Positions 55,412 through 64,000 of a DNA stretch of 64,000 nt are shown one piece after another (the first letter of the stretch is position 1; the number at the start of each line of letters is the position of its first letter). The translations under genes were made by a program, and so were the position numbers. Location: contig CAVPRS010000010.1 in the NCBI GenBank assembly GCA_963707895.1, positions 620,001-684,000 of the forward strand, read 5' to 3'. Origin of the DNA: Fodinibacter sp963707895. GTDB taxonomy: Bacteria; Actinomycetota; Actinomycetes; Actinomycetales; Dermatophilaceae. The notes under the pieces are model-generated. The model ran no database searches. It was not told where the DNA came from and was given only the letters and a program-made list of their open reading frames with translations.

Positions 55412-55566
55412 GCTCGTCCGCGTACGCGCGTACGTTCGGTCAGTGCTGACGTTCGTTCGTGCCAACGTGCAAGACGTGCAGGGCGTGAACGTGCCCGGCG
55501 CGCGGATGTGCGGGATCCTGAAGTCGAGGCCGCGACAGAGCAGACCCTTGAGGAAGGACACTCGAG

Positions 55567-55749
55567 ATGGAGATCGACAAGCAGGAGATCCTGGACCAGC
55601 TCCGCGGCCGCGGTGAGGACGAGATCGCCGACCGGGCCGAGCTGGAACTCCCGGACCAGGTCGACACCGACGAGCACCACGACCAGCTCCACCAGCTCGG
55701 CATCAACCCGATGGACCTGATCGGCGGCATCGGCGGCACCTTCGGCTGA
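55567..55749 (+). CDS. Small conserved protein
   Basis: 60 residues: acidic helical start (MEIDKQEILDQLRGRGEDEI), ADRAELELPDQVDTDEHHDQ and a hydrophobic end LGINPMDLIGGIGGTFG. I recognise it as a short actinobacterial hypothetical with a conserved L-G-I-N-P segment; function unknown. AGGAAGGA lies 8 bases before ATG 55567. It follows the giant operon by 155 bases on the same strand. Confidence 0.8.
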   Translation: MEIDKQEILDQLRGRGEDEIADRAELELPDQVDTDEHHDQLHQLGINPMDLIGGIGGTFG

Positions 55750-55930
55750 CCCGCGCGCCCGGGTCCATGGCTTCTTCGGCTGGTCCCACCACATATCTCC
55801 GGTGACGTCCGTCCCGCTCGGCGGCATCCGCGGCGGATTTTGCCTGCTCCCCTCGCCGGCAGATGCCTGGCCATCCCGTGAGCAGACGCGACCGTCCACC
55901 CCGCCTCGAGCGGCGGGGTGCGGGGCGGGG

Positions 55931-57225
55931 TCACGCTGGTTCCCGGGCTGCTGCGACGGCGAGCAGCCGGTCGTACGAACCCACCGTGAGGTCCCACTCG
56001 ACCCTCGTTCCGGCATCGTCCTCGACAAGTAGCTCCCGCGTAGCGCCGCGAGTGCACGATCGTGTGGTGCCGCTCGCACAGTAAGGCCGCGTTGTCGAGA
56101 GTCGCTCGCCCCGCCGTCGGCCCAGTGCCAGAGATGATGCGCGTCGCACCACTGACCGGGCATGTCACACCCCGGATAAGTGCAGTGGCGATCTCGGAAC
56201 CACAACCGACGCGTCTGAGCGGCAGAGAAGAGCCGCACCTGGCGCCCGAGGTCGAGAACCTCGCCGTCGCTGCCGAGCACTGCGGGGATGATTGACGCGT
56301 CGCACGCCAGCCGACGCACCGTCTCGGGGGCCAGCAGCTCGCCGGCATCGACCCCTCCGAGGGTCGCCCCGGCCCCGGCGAGCCCGTTGCGCAGGCTTTC
56401 GAGGTCGATCGTGACGAACAGCTGCGACTTGGTGCCCCTTGGCGTCGCCTCACCGGCCGAGACCGCCCGTCGGACCAGCTGCACGAGCGCGTCACCGCGA
56501 CGGCGGTCGCTCGATCGCAGATCGCGCTCGCCGTCGAGCGGCTGCGGCGCCGAGAGCGGCCCGAGAGCGGCCTCCAGGACGGCCCGGCCCTCCGGATCGA
56601 GCGTCAGGCGGTACTCCGCCAGCCCGAGCTCGTCGACGTGAGGACGTGAGAGCGACACGAAGCGCTTGGCGGCATCCTGCTCACGCTGCAGCACACCGTC
56701 GCGGCCGTACTCGGCGAGCAGTCGCGACCGCAGCATGCGGCACGCGCCTGGCCCGTGGTCCGCTGCCATTTCGACCAGTCCGTCAAGGACGGTGGGCTCC
56801 ACTCCCTCGGCGAGCAGCGGCGCGAGCTTGTCGGCCTCGCAGATCACCACAGCGGCACTACGCACCGGAAGCCGACCGGACAGCACGGCATCCTTGACCG
56901 CCGACCGACCGCTGACGGCGAACGCCTGGGCCACCGCTACGACCTGCGCAGCGCCGCCGGCCCGGGTGGACGGTGCGTGCCGCCGCACCCACTGAACCGG
57001 TGTGAGCGCCAGAGCCCCGGACCCGGTCTCGCCTCGACGCGTCGCCTCGGCGAGGACCACCACGCGCGCTGACTCGCCCGCAGTGACCATGCGATCGGCC
57101 TCGGCCATGACCTCCTCGAGCTCGGTCGTGCCGGCCCGCCACAGCTCGGACCCGAGCCCGTCCAGGGCCTCGCTCGCCGCCACCATCCGGTCGCGGCGTT
57201 CCTGGAGCGTTGGTCCTGGTGCCAT
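55931..57225 (-). pseudogene. Second DUF222/HNH endonuclease, two frameshifts
   Basis: Paralogue of the 40174 gene with the same layout. The first 380 residues read in one frame through the HNH core (RDRHCTYPGCDMPGQWCDAH, HLWHWADGGASD). It then shifts by one base to LDNAALLCERHHTIVHSRRY and again to ELLVEDDAGTRVEWDL, VGSYDRLLAVAAAREPA and TGA 55931, the same end as the intact paralogue. Both shifts lie within 90 bases near 56100-56030. ATG 57225 follows a SOS-like site. The longer frame beyond 55931 is not protein-like. Confidence 0.85.
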
Positions 57226-57232
57226 GCGCTAA

Positions 57233-57247
57233 TCGTACAAACGTTCA
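57233..57247 (-). promoter_or_regulatory. SOS-box-like site before the second HNH gene
   Basis: Minus strand TGAACGTTTGTACGA: GAAC-N4-GTAC-GA, one mismatch from the actinobacterial LexA core GAACN4GTTC, located about 7 bases before the ATG. A related site precedes the first HNH gene at the same spacing. Confidence 0.5.
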
Positions 57248-57263
57248 CTGACACCGACGACGG

Positions 57264-57272
57264 TTATCCACA
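57264..57272 (+). other. DnaA-box-like TTATCCACA
   Basis: TTATCCACA, a perfect match to the classical DnaA box, in the intergenic region upstream of the minus-strand HNH gene. The same nonamer is at 26694-26702, and TTGTCCACA is at 13192-13200. Single boxes do not define an origin. Confidence 0.4.
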
Positions 57273-57499
57273 GGGATCAGCCACCGTTACGGCGAGCCCG
57301 GGCCCCAGACGCTTGCAGGCTGGCCTCGAATTTGGAAGTCATAGAAACCCTCTAGACCTCACCCGTAACACATACAAGCCTCACACCAGGCACCGGGCTA
57401 TCGCTGGGACGTGGTCAGAGCGCTCGGGTCAGCTGGGGCCCTCGGCGTGCCGAGCCGTCGGCTCACAACTGCGGCAGTACCTGATGAAGGACCATCCAA

Positions 57500-58182
57500 A
57501 TGGAGACGAACATCCAGACCGCACCGGTCGACACTCATCCGGTGGCCAAGGCCAAGAAGCCGCTCTACAGAGGTGATGGGCGATCGCCTTGGTCGCAGGC
57601 TTCGCGCTGTACGTCGTCGTGCGGCGACAAGCGGAGGTATCGACACCCCCACCCCGGTTGCCGACAAGCCAGTCGCGGACACCGGCCCAGGCAGCTGCTC
57701 CCAAGCCGGCTGCTCCCAAGCCGGCTGCTCCCAAGCCGGCTGCTCCCAAGCCGGCTGCTTCCAAGCCGGCGGCGAAGCCGAAGGCCGTCGCCTCGCAGGT
57801 CAACAAGCCGGTCCGCGACGGCAAGTTCGAGTTCACCGTCAAGAACGTCAAATGTGGGATCTCCAAGGTCGGCAACGAGTACCTGAGCACCAAGGCCCAG
57901 GGCCAGTTCTGCGCTGTCCAGCTCACCATCGCGAACATCGGAGACGAACCGCAGTCCATGTTCTCGGACAACCAGAAGGCCTTCGACGCGAGGGCCGGGA
58001 GTTCTCCGCAGACAGTGAGGCCGCGATGTACGACGACAGCTCGCAGGTTCTGTGGGAGGAGATCAACCCGGGCAACTCCGTGAAGGGCAAGGCCTACTTC
58101 GACGTGCCGAAGGGCGCGAAGCTCACCCAGCTCGAACTGCACGACTCGATGTTCTCCGATGGCGTTCAAGGTCGTCCTCTGA
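57500..58182 (+). pseudogene. DUF4352-like membrane/secreted protein, frameshifted
   Basis: Starts METNIQTAPVDTHPVAKAKK in one frame and passes one or more one-base shifts into a transmembrane segment (ALVAGFALYVVVRR), an AAPKP repeat linker and a beta-rich domain: GKFEFTVKNVKCGISKVGNE, AVQLTIANIGDEPQSMFSDN, then in a further shifted frame SADSEAAMYDDSSQVLWEEI, PGNSVKGKAYFDVPKGAKLT and LELHDSMFSDG, with the stop at 58180-58182. This is the DUF4352/telokin-like domain layout of actinobacterial secreted proteins. About three to four shifts in 680 bases. Confidence 0.7.
57694..57768 (+). repeat. Five 15-bp tandem repeats encoding AAPKP
   Basis: Units of GCTGCTCCCAAGCCG from 57694, four exact and the fifth with one change (GCTGCTTCCAAGCCG). 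They encode the Ala/Pro/Lys linker of the DUF4352-like protein. Confidence 0.9.
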
Positions 58183-58213
58183 TTCCCCAGAAGTCACCGA
58201 CTCTGACGCCAAT

Positions 58214-58242
58214 GGCCCCCGGATCCTCTCGATCCGGGGGCC
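58214..58242 (+). terminator. Terminator hairpin after the DUF4352-like gene
   Basis: GGCCCCCGGATC (58214-58225) and GATCCGGGGGCC (58231-58242) form a perfect 12-bp stem with a 5-base loop. No U tract. Confidence 0.7.
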
Positions 58243-58394
58243 GCTGGCAGGGCCAGGGCCTCCCACGCCGGGACAACGCCCACGCTGCTACGCGCCCGGC
58301 GGCAAGACGTGGCACCGAAGGACGCGACCTCTCAGAGGCCACCCCAGACTTCCTGACTCGGCGACCGCGACCCTCCGCGCGGTCGGTCAGGACC

Positions 58395-58430
58395 CGAAGC
58401 CCCGGTCGATTGTGCCCGATCGGGGCTTCG
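58395..58430 (-). terminator. Terminator hairpin after the SDR gene
   Basis: CGAAGCCCCG (58395-58404) pairs with CGGGGCTTCG (58421-58430), a perfect 10-bp stem, about 30 bases past the SDR stop on the minus strand. Confidence 0.65.
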
Positions 58431-58458
58431 CGGTGCCCGGACGCCCTTGGCCCCGGGG

Positions 58459-59226
58459 CTAGTAGACGGAGTAGCCGCCGTCGATGACGAGGACCGTTCC
58501 GGTGACGAAGCTCGCGGCGTCGGAGGCCAGGAACACCACTGCCGGGCTGATCTCGTCGGGCATGGCGTAGCGCTGCTGTGGTGCGTCCTCGATCCACTGC
58601 CTCCGGTAGCGGGGCTCGTCGACCGGTGACATGTCCGTCTTGACGTAGCCGGGTGCCACGGCGTTGACCCGGACACCGGACGGTGCCCACTCGGCGGCCA
58701 GGGACTTCGTCAGCTGGTGCACGGCCGCCTTCGAGGTGTTGTAGGCCGGCTGCATCTGCGGGCGGTTGACGATGATCCCGGACATCGACCCGATGTTGAC
58801 GATGCTGCCGCTCCGGCGCTCGACCATGTGTTGGCCGGCCGCCTGGCACATCCGCCACAGCGCCGTGAGGTTCGTGTCGATCACCTGGTCCCACTCGTCA
58901 TCCGTCACCTCGAGGGCGGGCTTGTGCACGCAGGCGCCGGCGTTGTTGACGAGGATGTCGATGTCGTGCGCCCGGGAGACCGCCTCCTCGACGACCTGGT
59001 CGACACCCTCCCGGCTGGTCAGCTCGCCGAGGACGACGTGGGCGACGCGACCCAGCGACTCGACCTCGCCGCGGACCTCCTCCGCCGCGGCCGCGTCACG
59101 CCCGTGGATGACGACGTCAGCGCCGGCTTCCGCCAGGCCGCGGGCGAACGCCCGTCCAAGGCCCCGCGTCGCGCCGGTGACCAAGGCCGTACGGCCGGCG
59201 AGTGAAAAGGACTCCAGGACGGTCAT
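58459..59226 (-). CDS. SDR family oxidoreductase
   Basis: 255 residues, classical SDR. ALVTGATRGLGRAFARGLAE is the T-G-x3-G-x-G cofactor loop, DIDILVNNAGACVHKPALEV the N-N-A-G block, SIVNIGSMSGIIVNRPQMQP the Ser region, and YNTSKAAVHQLTKSLA the Y-x3-K pair with Tyr and Lys. Ser, Tyr and Lys are all present. ATG 59226 is chosen over ATG 59232 because GAGGAG ends six bases before it but directly abuts the other. Substrate unknown (sugar or sugar-alcohol dehydrogenase like). Confidence 0.93.
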   Translation of the reverse strand: MTVLESFSLAGRTALVTGATRGLGRAFARGLAEAGADVVIHGRDAAAAEEVRGEVESLGRVAHVVLGELTSREGVDQVVEEAVSRAHDIDILVNNAGACVHKPALEVTDDEWDQVIDTNLTALWRMCQAAGQHMVERRSGSIVNIGSMSGIIVNRPQMQPAYNTSKAAVHQLTKSLAAEWAPSGVRVNAVAPGYVKTDMSPVDEPRYRRQWIEDAPQQRYAMPDEISPAVVFLASDAASFVTGTVLVIDGGYSVY

Positions 59227-59304
59227 GGCCATCTCCTCGATGCGGATGTGTGTGGTGCGTGTGCGATCGGGCCGCGAGTCGTAACTCGGCAGGTGCGCGC
59301 TCCA

Positions 59305-59802
59305 TCACCCCGCGGTGGATGCCACCTTGTCAATGGCCTGACGGTGCTCGTCCACCGTGGAGCCCGTCAGGCCGGGGTGAGCGTGGTGCGACGCAAGCCG
59401 CAGCGCACCCAGGTACGTCGCGGTGACGAGCAGCCCGACGTAGACGTCGTTCTCGAACCAGCCGAACACCGTCTGCTGCTCCAGGCCGAACACCGTCGGG
59501 TAGTAGAAGAACGCGATGCCGAGCACGGTCGCGAGGTAGCCGAGCACCGTGAGCTGGGCCCACCGCTCGGTCCGGCGGGCCAGCGCGGCCATGCCGAAGC
59601 CCACCGCGTAGAAGCCCCAGGCGAGCGGGGTGTCGACGGTGAAGGTCGGGTCCTCGATGCCCGCCATCCACGCGTAGATGGTGTGCACCACCGACAGGGT
59701 GAACGCGGCGACGAGCACGCCCGACATGTGGCGGCCGTAGGTCGACGTCCGGGCCGTCACGCGGGTGCCGGGTGCGGTGCTGGTCATGGGAGTGGCGGTC
59801 AT
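59305..59802 (-). CDS. 4-TM membrane protein
   Basis: 165 residues. Four hydrophobic segments: GVLVAAFTLSVVHTIYAWMA, LAWGFYAVGFGMAALARR, LTVLGYLATVLGIAFFYYPT and VYVGLLVTATYLGALRLAS. The N-terminus is polar and Thr-rich (MTATPMTSTAPGTRVTARTS). Function unknown; ATG 59802. It lies between the SDR gene and the divergent XRE regulator. Confidence 0.78.
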   Translation of the reverse strand: MTATPMTSTAPGTRVTARTSTYGRHMSGVLVAAFTLSVVHTIYAWMAGIEDPTFTVDTPLAWGFYAVGFGMAALARRTERWAQLTVLGYLATVLGIAFFYYPTVFGLEQQTVFGWFENDVYVGLLVTATYLGALRLASHHAHPGLTGSTVDEHRQAIDKVASTAG

Positions 59803-59960
59803 GGTCGTTCCTCTCGTCGGGGCGGCCGGATGCCGTCACGTCCACCTTCGCGTCGCGGCCGAGTGCCACCCCACCCACAGCAGGCCCACACCGGCACCAC
59901 ACCTGCGCGCCCGCTCGAAGCACTGACGCGCCCGGCATCCGACGGGCTAGCGTCTGACCC

Positions 59961-62437
59961 GTGGATCCAGGTGCGGCGCCGGGCGACTTCGCCGTCGTGC
60001 TGCGCCGCCTGCGCGAGTCGCGGTCGCTGACCCAGGAGGAGCTGGCCGAGCGAGCCGGCCTGACCGCCAAGGCGATCGGCGCCCTCGAGCGCGGCGAGCG
60101 CCGGCGCCCCTACCCGCACACCGTCCGTTCCCTCGCCGACGGCCTCGCCCTCGACGACGACGAACGTTCCGCTCTGGTCGCCGCGGTCCCCAGCCGGGAT
60201 GCCGTGCCACGGGTCGGGTCGGCTCCTTCCGTTGCGCAGGTGGCCGGGTCCGCGGCGTCCGCCTCCGCGCCGGCGACGCCCACGACCACCGAGGCGGATG
60301 CCGGTCACGCGCCATCCGCTCCCCCGGCACCGGCGCTCGGTTCCTCCTCCGGGGCCCGCCCACGCCGACGACCCCGCTCATCGGCCGCGAGGCCGACCTC
60401 GACGGGCTGAGCGCCCTCGTCCGCTCCGGCACGCCACCGGCTGGTCACCATCACCGGGCCCGGCGGGGTCGGCAAGACCCGGCTCGCGATGGAGCTGCTG
60501 CACCGCGAGGCAGCGCAGTTCCCCGGTGGCGCCCGCGCCGTCGACCTGGCGGCGGTGCGCGAGCCGGCGCTCGTGGTGCCGAAGGTCGTCGCCGCACTCG
60601 GCCTGCCCGAGGCCGTCGGCGCCGACCCGCTCGACGCGCTCGTCGCCCATCTCCCCGGCCTGCGGGTCCTGCTGGTGCTCGACAACCTCGAGCAGCTCAC
60701 CGGGGCGGCGCCACTCCTGGCCGACCTCGTCGCGCGCTGCCCCGACCTCGTCGTCGTGGCGACCAGCCGGGCCGCGCTGCGGGTGCGCGCCGAGCACGAG
60801 GTGGTGCTCGGCCCGCTGGCGACCCCTGCCGACGACGAGCTCGCGACGGTGGCCTCCTCCCCCGCCGTCGCGCTGCTCCTCGAGCGGGCCGCGGCCGCCG
60901 GGTCACCCACCGCGTCACCGAGCACGACGCGGCCACCCTGGCGGCGATCTGCCGCCGGCTCGACGGCATCCCCCTCGCGCTCGAGCTCGCGGCGCCGGGC
61001 CTGCGGCTGCTCTCCCCATCCACCCTGCTCACCCGGCTGGAGCAGACCGGGCTCGGCGCCGGCGCGCCCGGCCTCGGCGCCGGCCCGCGCGACCTGCCCG
61101 ACCGGCACCGCACGATGGCCGCCGTGCTCGACTGGAGCATGGACCTCCTCGAGCCGGAGGAGGTCGACCTCTTCACCAGGCTCGCGGTGTTCAGCGGCGG
61201 GTTCTCGCTCGACGACGTCGGGCCCGTCGCGCAGACAGGCGACGACGCAGACGTCCTGCCCGCGCTCGGCGCGCTCGTCGACCAGTCGCTCGTGCTGCGC
61301 GTGCCGGCTCCCGACGACCAGCCGCGGTTCCGGCTGCTCGAGCCGGTGCGGCAGTTCGCGATGCAGCGCCTGCACGAGTCGGGGCTCGCCACCGCGACCG
61401 CCGACCGGCACGCCGCGCACTTCCACAAGCGCGCGACGACCTTCCGCGATCCCCTCCAGGGGCCGGGTCTCGCCGTCGCGCTCGACCGGCTCGAGGCCGA
61501 CCACGCCAACCTGCGCTCGGCCTACCTGCGGCTGCTCGAGCTCGACCGCGACGGGGATGCCGCCGAGATCGCCGGCAACCTCTGGCTCTACCTCGCGCTG
61601 CGTGGCCACGCCCGCGAGGGGCTGGCGTGGCTCGACCGGATCGGGCCCGGAGCGTCCGACGTCGCGCGCTGCCGGGCGCTGACCGGGCGTCTCGGCCTCC
61701 TCATGGTGACCGGCGACGTCGAGGGGATGCGGCACGACACCGACGAGGCCGTGACCCTGGTGCGTCGGATCGCTGACCCCGCGGTGACCTGCGAGATCCA
61801 GCTCCTCGCGGGTCAGGGCGCGGTCTTCGCGGGCGCGCTGCACGAGGCCGAAGGGCTGCTGGCCGGCGCGGCGGAGGCAGCGTCGGAGTCCGGGCGCACC
61901 TGGGTCGCGGCCCACGTGGTGCTGGCCCAGGGCCTGCTGGCCCTCACGGCGGGCGACCTCGCCACTGCCGAGGCCGTGCTGACGGAAGGGGTGGCCACGG
62001 CGCGCGAGCTGGGCAACCCGTTCACCCTGGCCACCGCCCTCAACATCAACGCCACCCGCACCGAGCTGCTCGGCGACGAGCCGGTGACCGCCGCGCTGCT
62101 CGACGAGTCCCTCGCCCTGTCGCTCGGCGCCCGGTTGAGCTGGACGCTCGGCTACGCCCTGCCCGCCCTGGCGAGCGTCGCGCAGCGGGTGGGCGACCCG
62201 GCATCCGCGGCGTGGCTGTTCGGGGCCGGCGCCTCGATCTCGGCGGCGGATGCCGTCGACCCCACCTTCCCGGTGTCGCGGGCGCTGTCCGACCGCGGGC
62301 TCGACGCCACCCGCGCCGCCCTCGGGGAACCGGAGTTCACCCGGGAGTGGGACGCCGGCCGCGCCGCGAGCGACGCCGAGATCCAGGCCCGTGCCGCGAT
62401 GGTCATGACGCGCGCAGGCGGCGGACGTAGCGCTTGA
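59961..62437 (+). pseudogene. XRE-type regulator with ATPase and TPR-like domains, frameshifted
   Basis: About 820 residues after repair. N-terminal XRE helix-turn-helix (LRRLRESRSLTQEELAERAG and LTAKAIGALERGERRR), then a linker, a STAND/NB-ARC-like ATPase and a helical C-terminal half typical of AfsR/LuxR-like large regulators. Frame changes near 60360, 60440 and 60900; the ATPase resumes in frame with LVTITGPGGVGKTRLAMELL (Walker A) and VLLVLDNLEQLTGAAPLLAD (Walker B-like), then AATLAAICRRLDGIPLALEL and the C-terminal helices. The start is GTG 59961, 7 bases after a TAGCGT -10-like hexamer, consistent with a leaderless transcript. Confidence 0.82.
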
Positions 62438-63068
62438 ACTGCCACGCGCCGACGGTCTTCAGCAGGAGCCGGATCGGCAGCGGGAGGTTGCCGAGCATCT
62501 TCGCGCGCTCCTCGTCGTTCGCGTCCTCGAGCACCAGACCGAACATGATCGGCAGCTGGCTGGGGCTCATCGAGTCCTTGCCGTGCTCGCCCATCTGGTT
62601 CCACTCGGCGGCGGTGACGTGGCGCGAGGCCAGCGGCAGGATCTCGCGCTCCTCGAGGTCGAGGTGCTCGACGAGGGCGGCGGTGAGCTGCTCGCAAAGG
62701 CTGGCGAGCCGCTCGCCGCTGCCCTTGGTGGGGGCGGCCTCCCAGGCGTCTAGCGCGGGCATGATGGCTTCCACGTGGCTGTCGACGGCGTGGTGCTGGG
62801 CCTGCATCGTCTCGACCAGGCCGGTCGACGGCGCGGCCCGCTCGAGCAGCAGCGGCCAGAGGACGATGTCCTCGCCGGTGTGGTGCATGTGCAGACCGGC
62901 CAGGCCCAGGCGGAGATGGTCGGCGACGACCTTGGCGCGCCGGGTGTCGCCCTCGGCGGTGCCGCGGATCAACGCGGCGGCGGCGGGGAACTCCCGCCGG
63001 AAGGCGCGGTGGACGACGACCATCTCGTGGACGTCAGGACGCTGGTCGGTGCGGGTGGTGGTGGTCAT
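62403..63068 (-). CDS. Hemerythrin domain protein
   Basis: 221 residues. HHE-type iron-binding segments: EMVVVHRAFRREFPA, LHMHHTGEDIVLWPLLLERA, QHHAVDSHVEAIMPALDAWE and ALVEHLDLEEREILPLASRH, with the His and Glu ligands in place. Role could be oxygen or nitric oxide sensing or iron handling. Its 3' end overlaps the regulator's 3' end by about 35 bases, convergently. Confidence 0.9.
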   Translation of the reverse strand: MTTTTRTDQRPDVHEMVVVHRAFRREFPAAAALIRGTAEGDTRRAKVVADHLRLGLAGLHMHHTGEDIVLWPLLLERAAPSTGLVETMQAQHHAVDSHVEAIMPALDAWEAAPTKGSGERLASLCEQLTAALVEHLDLEEREILPLASRHVTAAEWNQMGEHGKDSMSPSQLPIMFGLVLEDANDEERAKMLGNLPLPIRLLLKTVGAWQFKRYVRRLRAS

Positions 63069-63596
63069 GGTGGCTCCTCGTTGGCTGGGCTAAGTGGTGC
63101 CTCCAGCCTCACGATGGATGCCGACTCACCCCACCCACAGCAACCCCACACCCACTCCCCACTCGTCCAGTAACGCACCGACGGCCCGGCGAGTCGCACA
63201 CCAGGAGAGTCCCAGCGTCACCTCGTCCGCGCTAGGCGATGGATAGCGGGCTGTGAGCGCCAGGAGGGATACCTCGTCTGACGGTGGCTGTCCCTGCGGT
63301 CGGTGACTCTCCTCGCAGCCAGAGCCAGGGCACGCCACGTCCGGATCGTGCTCTTGGGACTGCGCCATTCGCGTCTGCGGAGCCGGCGGCCGAATTCGCC
63401 GCGGCCAGCGTCGGGCTCTAGTAGCTGGTGGCCGCAAGCCACCGGCCCACATCCCGCTCGCCCCAGTTTGAGCACGAGCGCCCGGCAGGCTCCGCAGCCA
63501 GTCGCCACGGATCGACTCCGCCCACCTAGCATCCGCCCCGCGAAATCCGTCCCCAAACTCAATTGCTCGTCGCCTGCAGACCCTCTCGCATGAGGG
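63069..63596. other. Region of 528 bases without a clear gene
   Basis: Both strands have several open frames but none shows a ribosome site, conserved motif or codon pattern I trust. The most open is minus 63126-63452, Arg/Pro-rich with no domain. Contains the start region of the hemerythrin gene at its left end. Confidence 0.5.
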
Positions 63597-63860
63597 CTAC
63601 TCGTCGTCGCCGTACTGGGCGGCCTTCCTGCGCTCGAGCCGCCAGTGGACCTCGTGGGTCTCCGGGTGCCGCCACTCGCTCATCCGGTACTCGAACCCGG
63701 GCAGCAGCACGATCGGGATCGGGTCCGGGGAGGCCGGTGCGACCGCGCCCACCACGATCTTGGCGTCCATGGGGATGAACGGGGACTGGGCCGGGACCGG
63801 ATCGGTAAGGATCTCCACAGGGTCTCCATAGGGGCGCGCCATGAGGTCAGACAGTAGCAT
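63597..63860 (-). CDS. Hypothetical protein
   Basis: 87 residues: MLLSDLMARPYGDPVEILTD, MDAKIVVGAVAPASPDPIPI and VLLPGFEYRMSEWRHPETHE, ending RRKAAQYGDDE. CAGGAA lies 6 bases before ATG 63860, so I prefer it over the internal ATG 63842. No domain recognised. The bases beyond 63860 to the window end show nothing I can name. Confidence 0.55.
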   Translation of the reverse strand: MLLSDLMARPYGDPVEILTDPVPAQSPFIPMDAKIVVGAVAPASPDPIPIVLLPGFEYRMSEWRHPETHEVHWRLERRKAAQYGDDE

Positions 63861-64000
63861 TGAAGTTCCTGAGAAATGTCATAGCAGCCGATTAGGCACG
63901 CTGATAGAGACATGAGAGGCTGCCCGAGCGAGGGACATCCTCGCGGCACAGAGACGCGCCATGTTCCCCGGCACCTTGGGTTACCGGCCATCAGCTTCGG

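Noticed and set aside
57264..57272. A replication origin at the DnaA-box-like site.
   Set aside because: Only single boxes, not clustered, and no dnaA, dnaN or parAB gene nearby.
1..64000. tRNA, rRNA, CRISPR array or insertion sequence.
   Set aside because: No tRNA T-arm pattern, no regular direct-repeat array with spacers, no transposase and no IS-type terminal repeats were seen.

Overview
The window looks like a chromosomal segment of a high-GC actinobacterium, by eye about 70-73% G+C. Gene content fits the Micrococcales, most likely Intrasporangiaceae or a close relative. Supporting points are two actinobacterial-type SAM-IV riboswitches, DUF4192, DUF6318 and DUF2510 proteins, DUF222/HNH (13E12-type) endonucleases, the actinobacterial exonuclease/polymerase A-like protein, a deazaflavin-type nitroreductase relative, many GTG starts and leaderless-looking promoters. 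I saw no rRNA, tRNA, CRISPR array, insertion sequence or prophage.

Layout. 0-11.4 kb: universal stress protein, metX under a SAM-IV riboswitch, DUF4192, DUF1232, EcsC, a family A polymerase-like protein, PAC2 and the giant helicase hrpA. 11.6-15.4 kb: a WXG100/type VII-secretion-like gene pair and a methyltransferase-LicD-like pair. 15.5-24.9 kb: NTF2-like protein, metY under a second SAM-IV riboswitch, aldo/keto reductase, nitroreductase-like gene, small membrane proteins, hydrolase, rocD, patatin and SprT-like protease. 25.1-26.6 kb: two decayed secreted/lipoprotein genes. 26.7-34.4 kb: SulP transporter, redox-type HxlR regulator with two NmrA/QorB-like reductases, an MFS transporter fused to a cyclic-nucleotide-binding domain, an orphan baseplate-V-like protein and a second aldo/keto reductase. 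34.7-38.2 kb: class III cyclase fused to an AAA ATPase. 38.3-45.3 kb: NAD-binding protein, GlsB/YeaQ, HNH endonuclease, DUF2510 repeat protein, NERD-like protein, NrtR-like Nudix regulator and an unknown zinc-ribbon protein. 45.5-55.7 kb: a membrane protein behind a palindromic operator, then two very large uncharacterised proteins in one operon. 55.9-64 kb: second HNH endonuclease, DUF4352-like protein, SDR, membrane protein, XRE-ATPase-TPR regulator and hemerythrin.

How genes work together. metX and metY form the direct-sulfhydrylation route to homocysteine, each under its own SAM-sensing leader. The cyclase and the MFS-CNBD protein, 1.9 kb apart, could be source and receiver of a cyclic nucleotide. 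The HxlR-QorB and NrtR-like regions are local regulator-target modules.

Main caution. At least nine genes are broken by single-base shifts (DUF4192, type VII-like, nitroreductase, DUF6318 and its neighbour, cyclase, giant protein 2, second HNH, DUF4352-like, XRE-ATPase), while long genes such as hrpA and giant protein 1 are intact. The protein sequence usually resumes cleanly one base away, mostly in G/C runs. This fits uncorrected long-read errors better than true decay, except at 25.1-26.6 kb where disruptions are dense.

The best candidate for an undescribed system is the giant two-gene operon at 46.4-55.4 kb.
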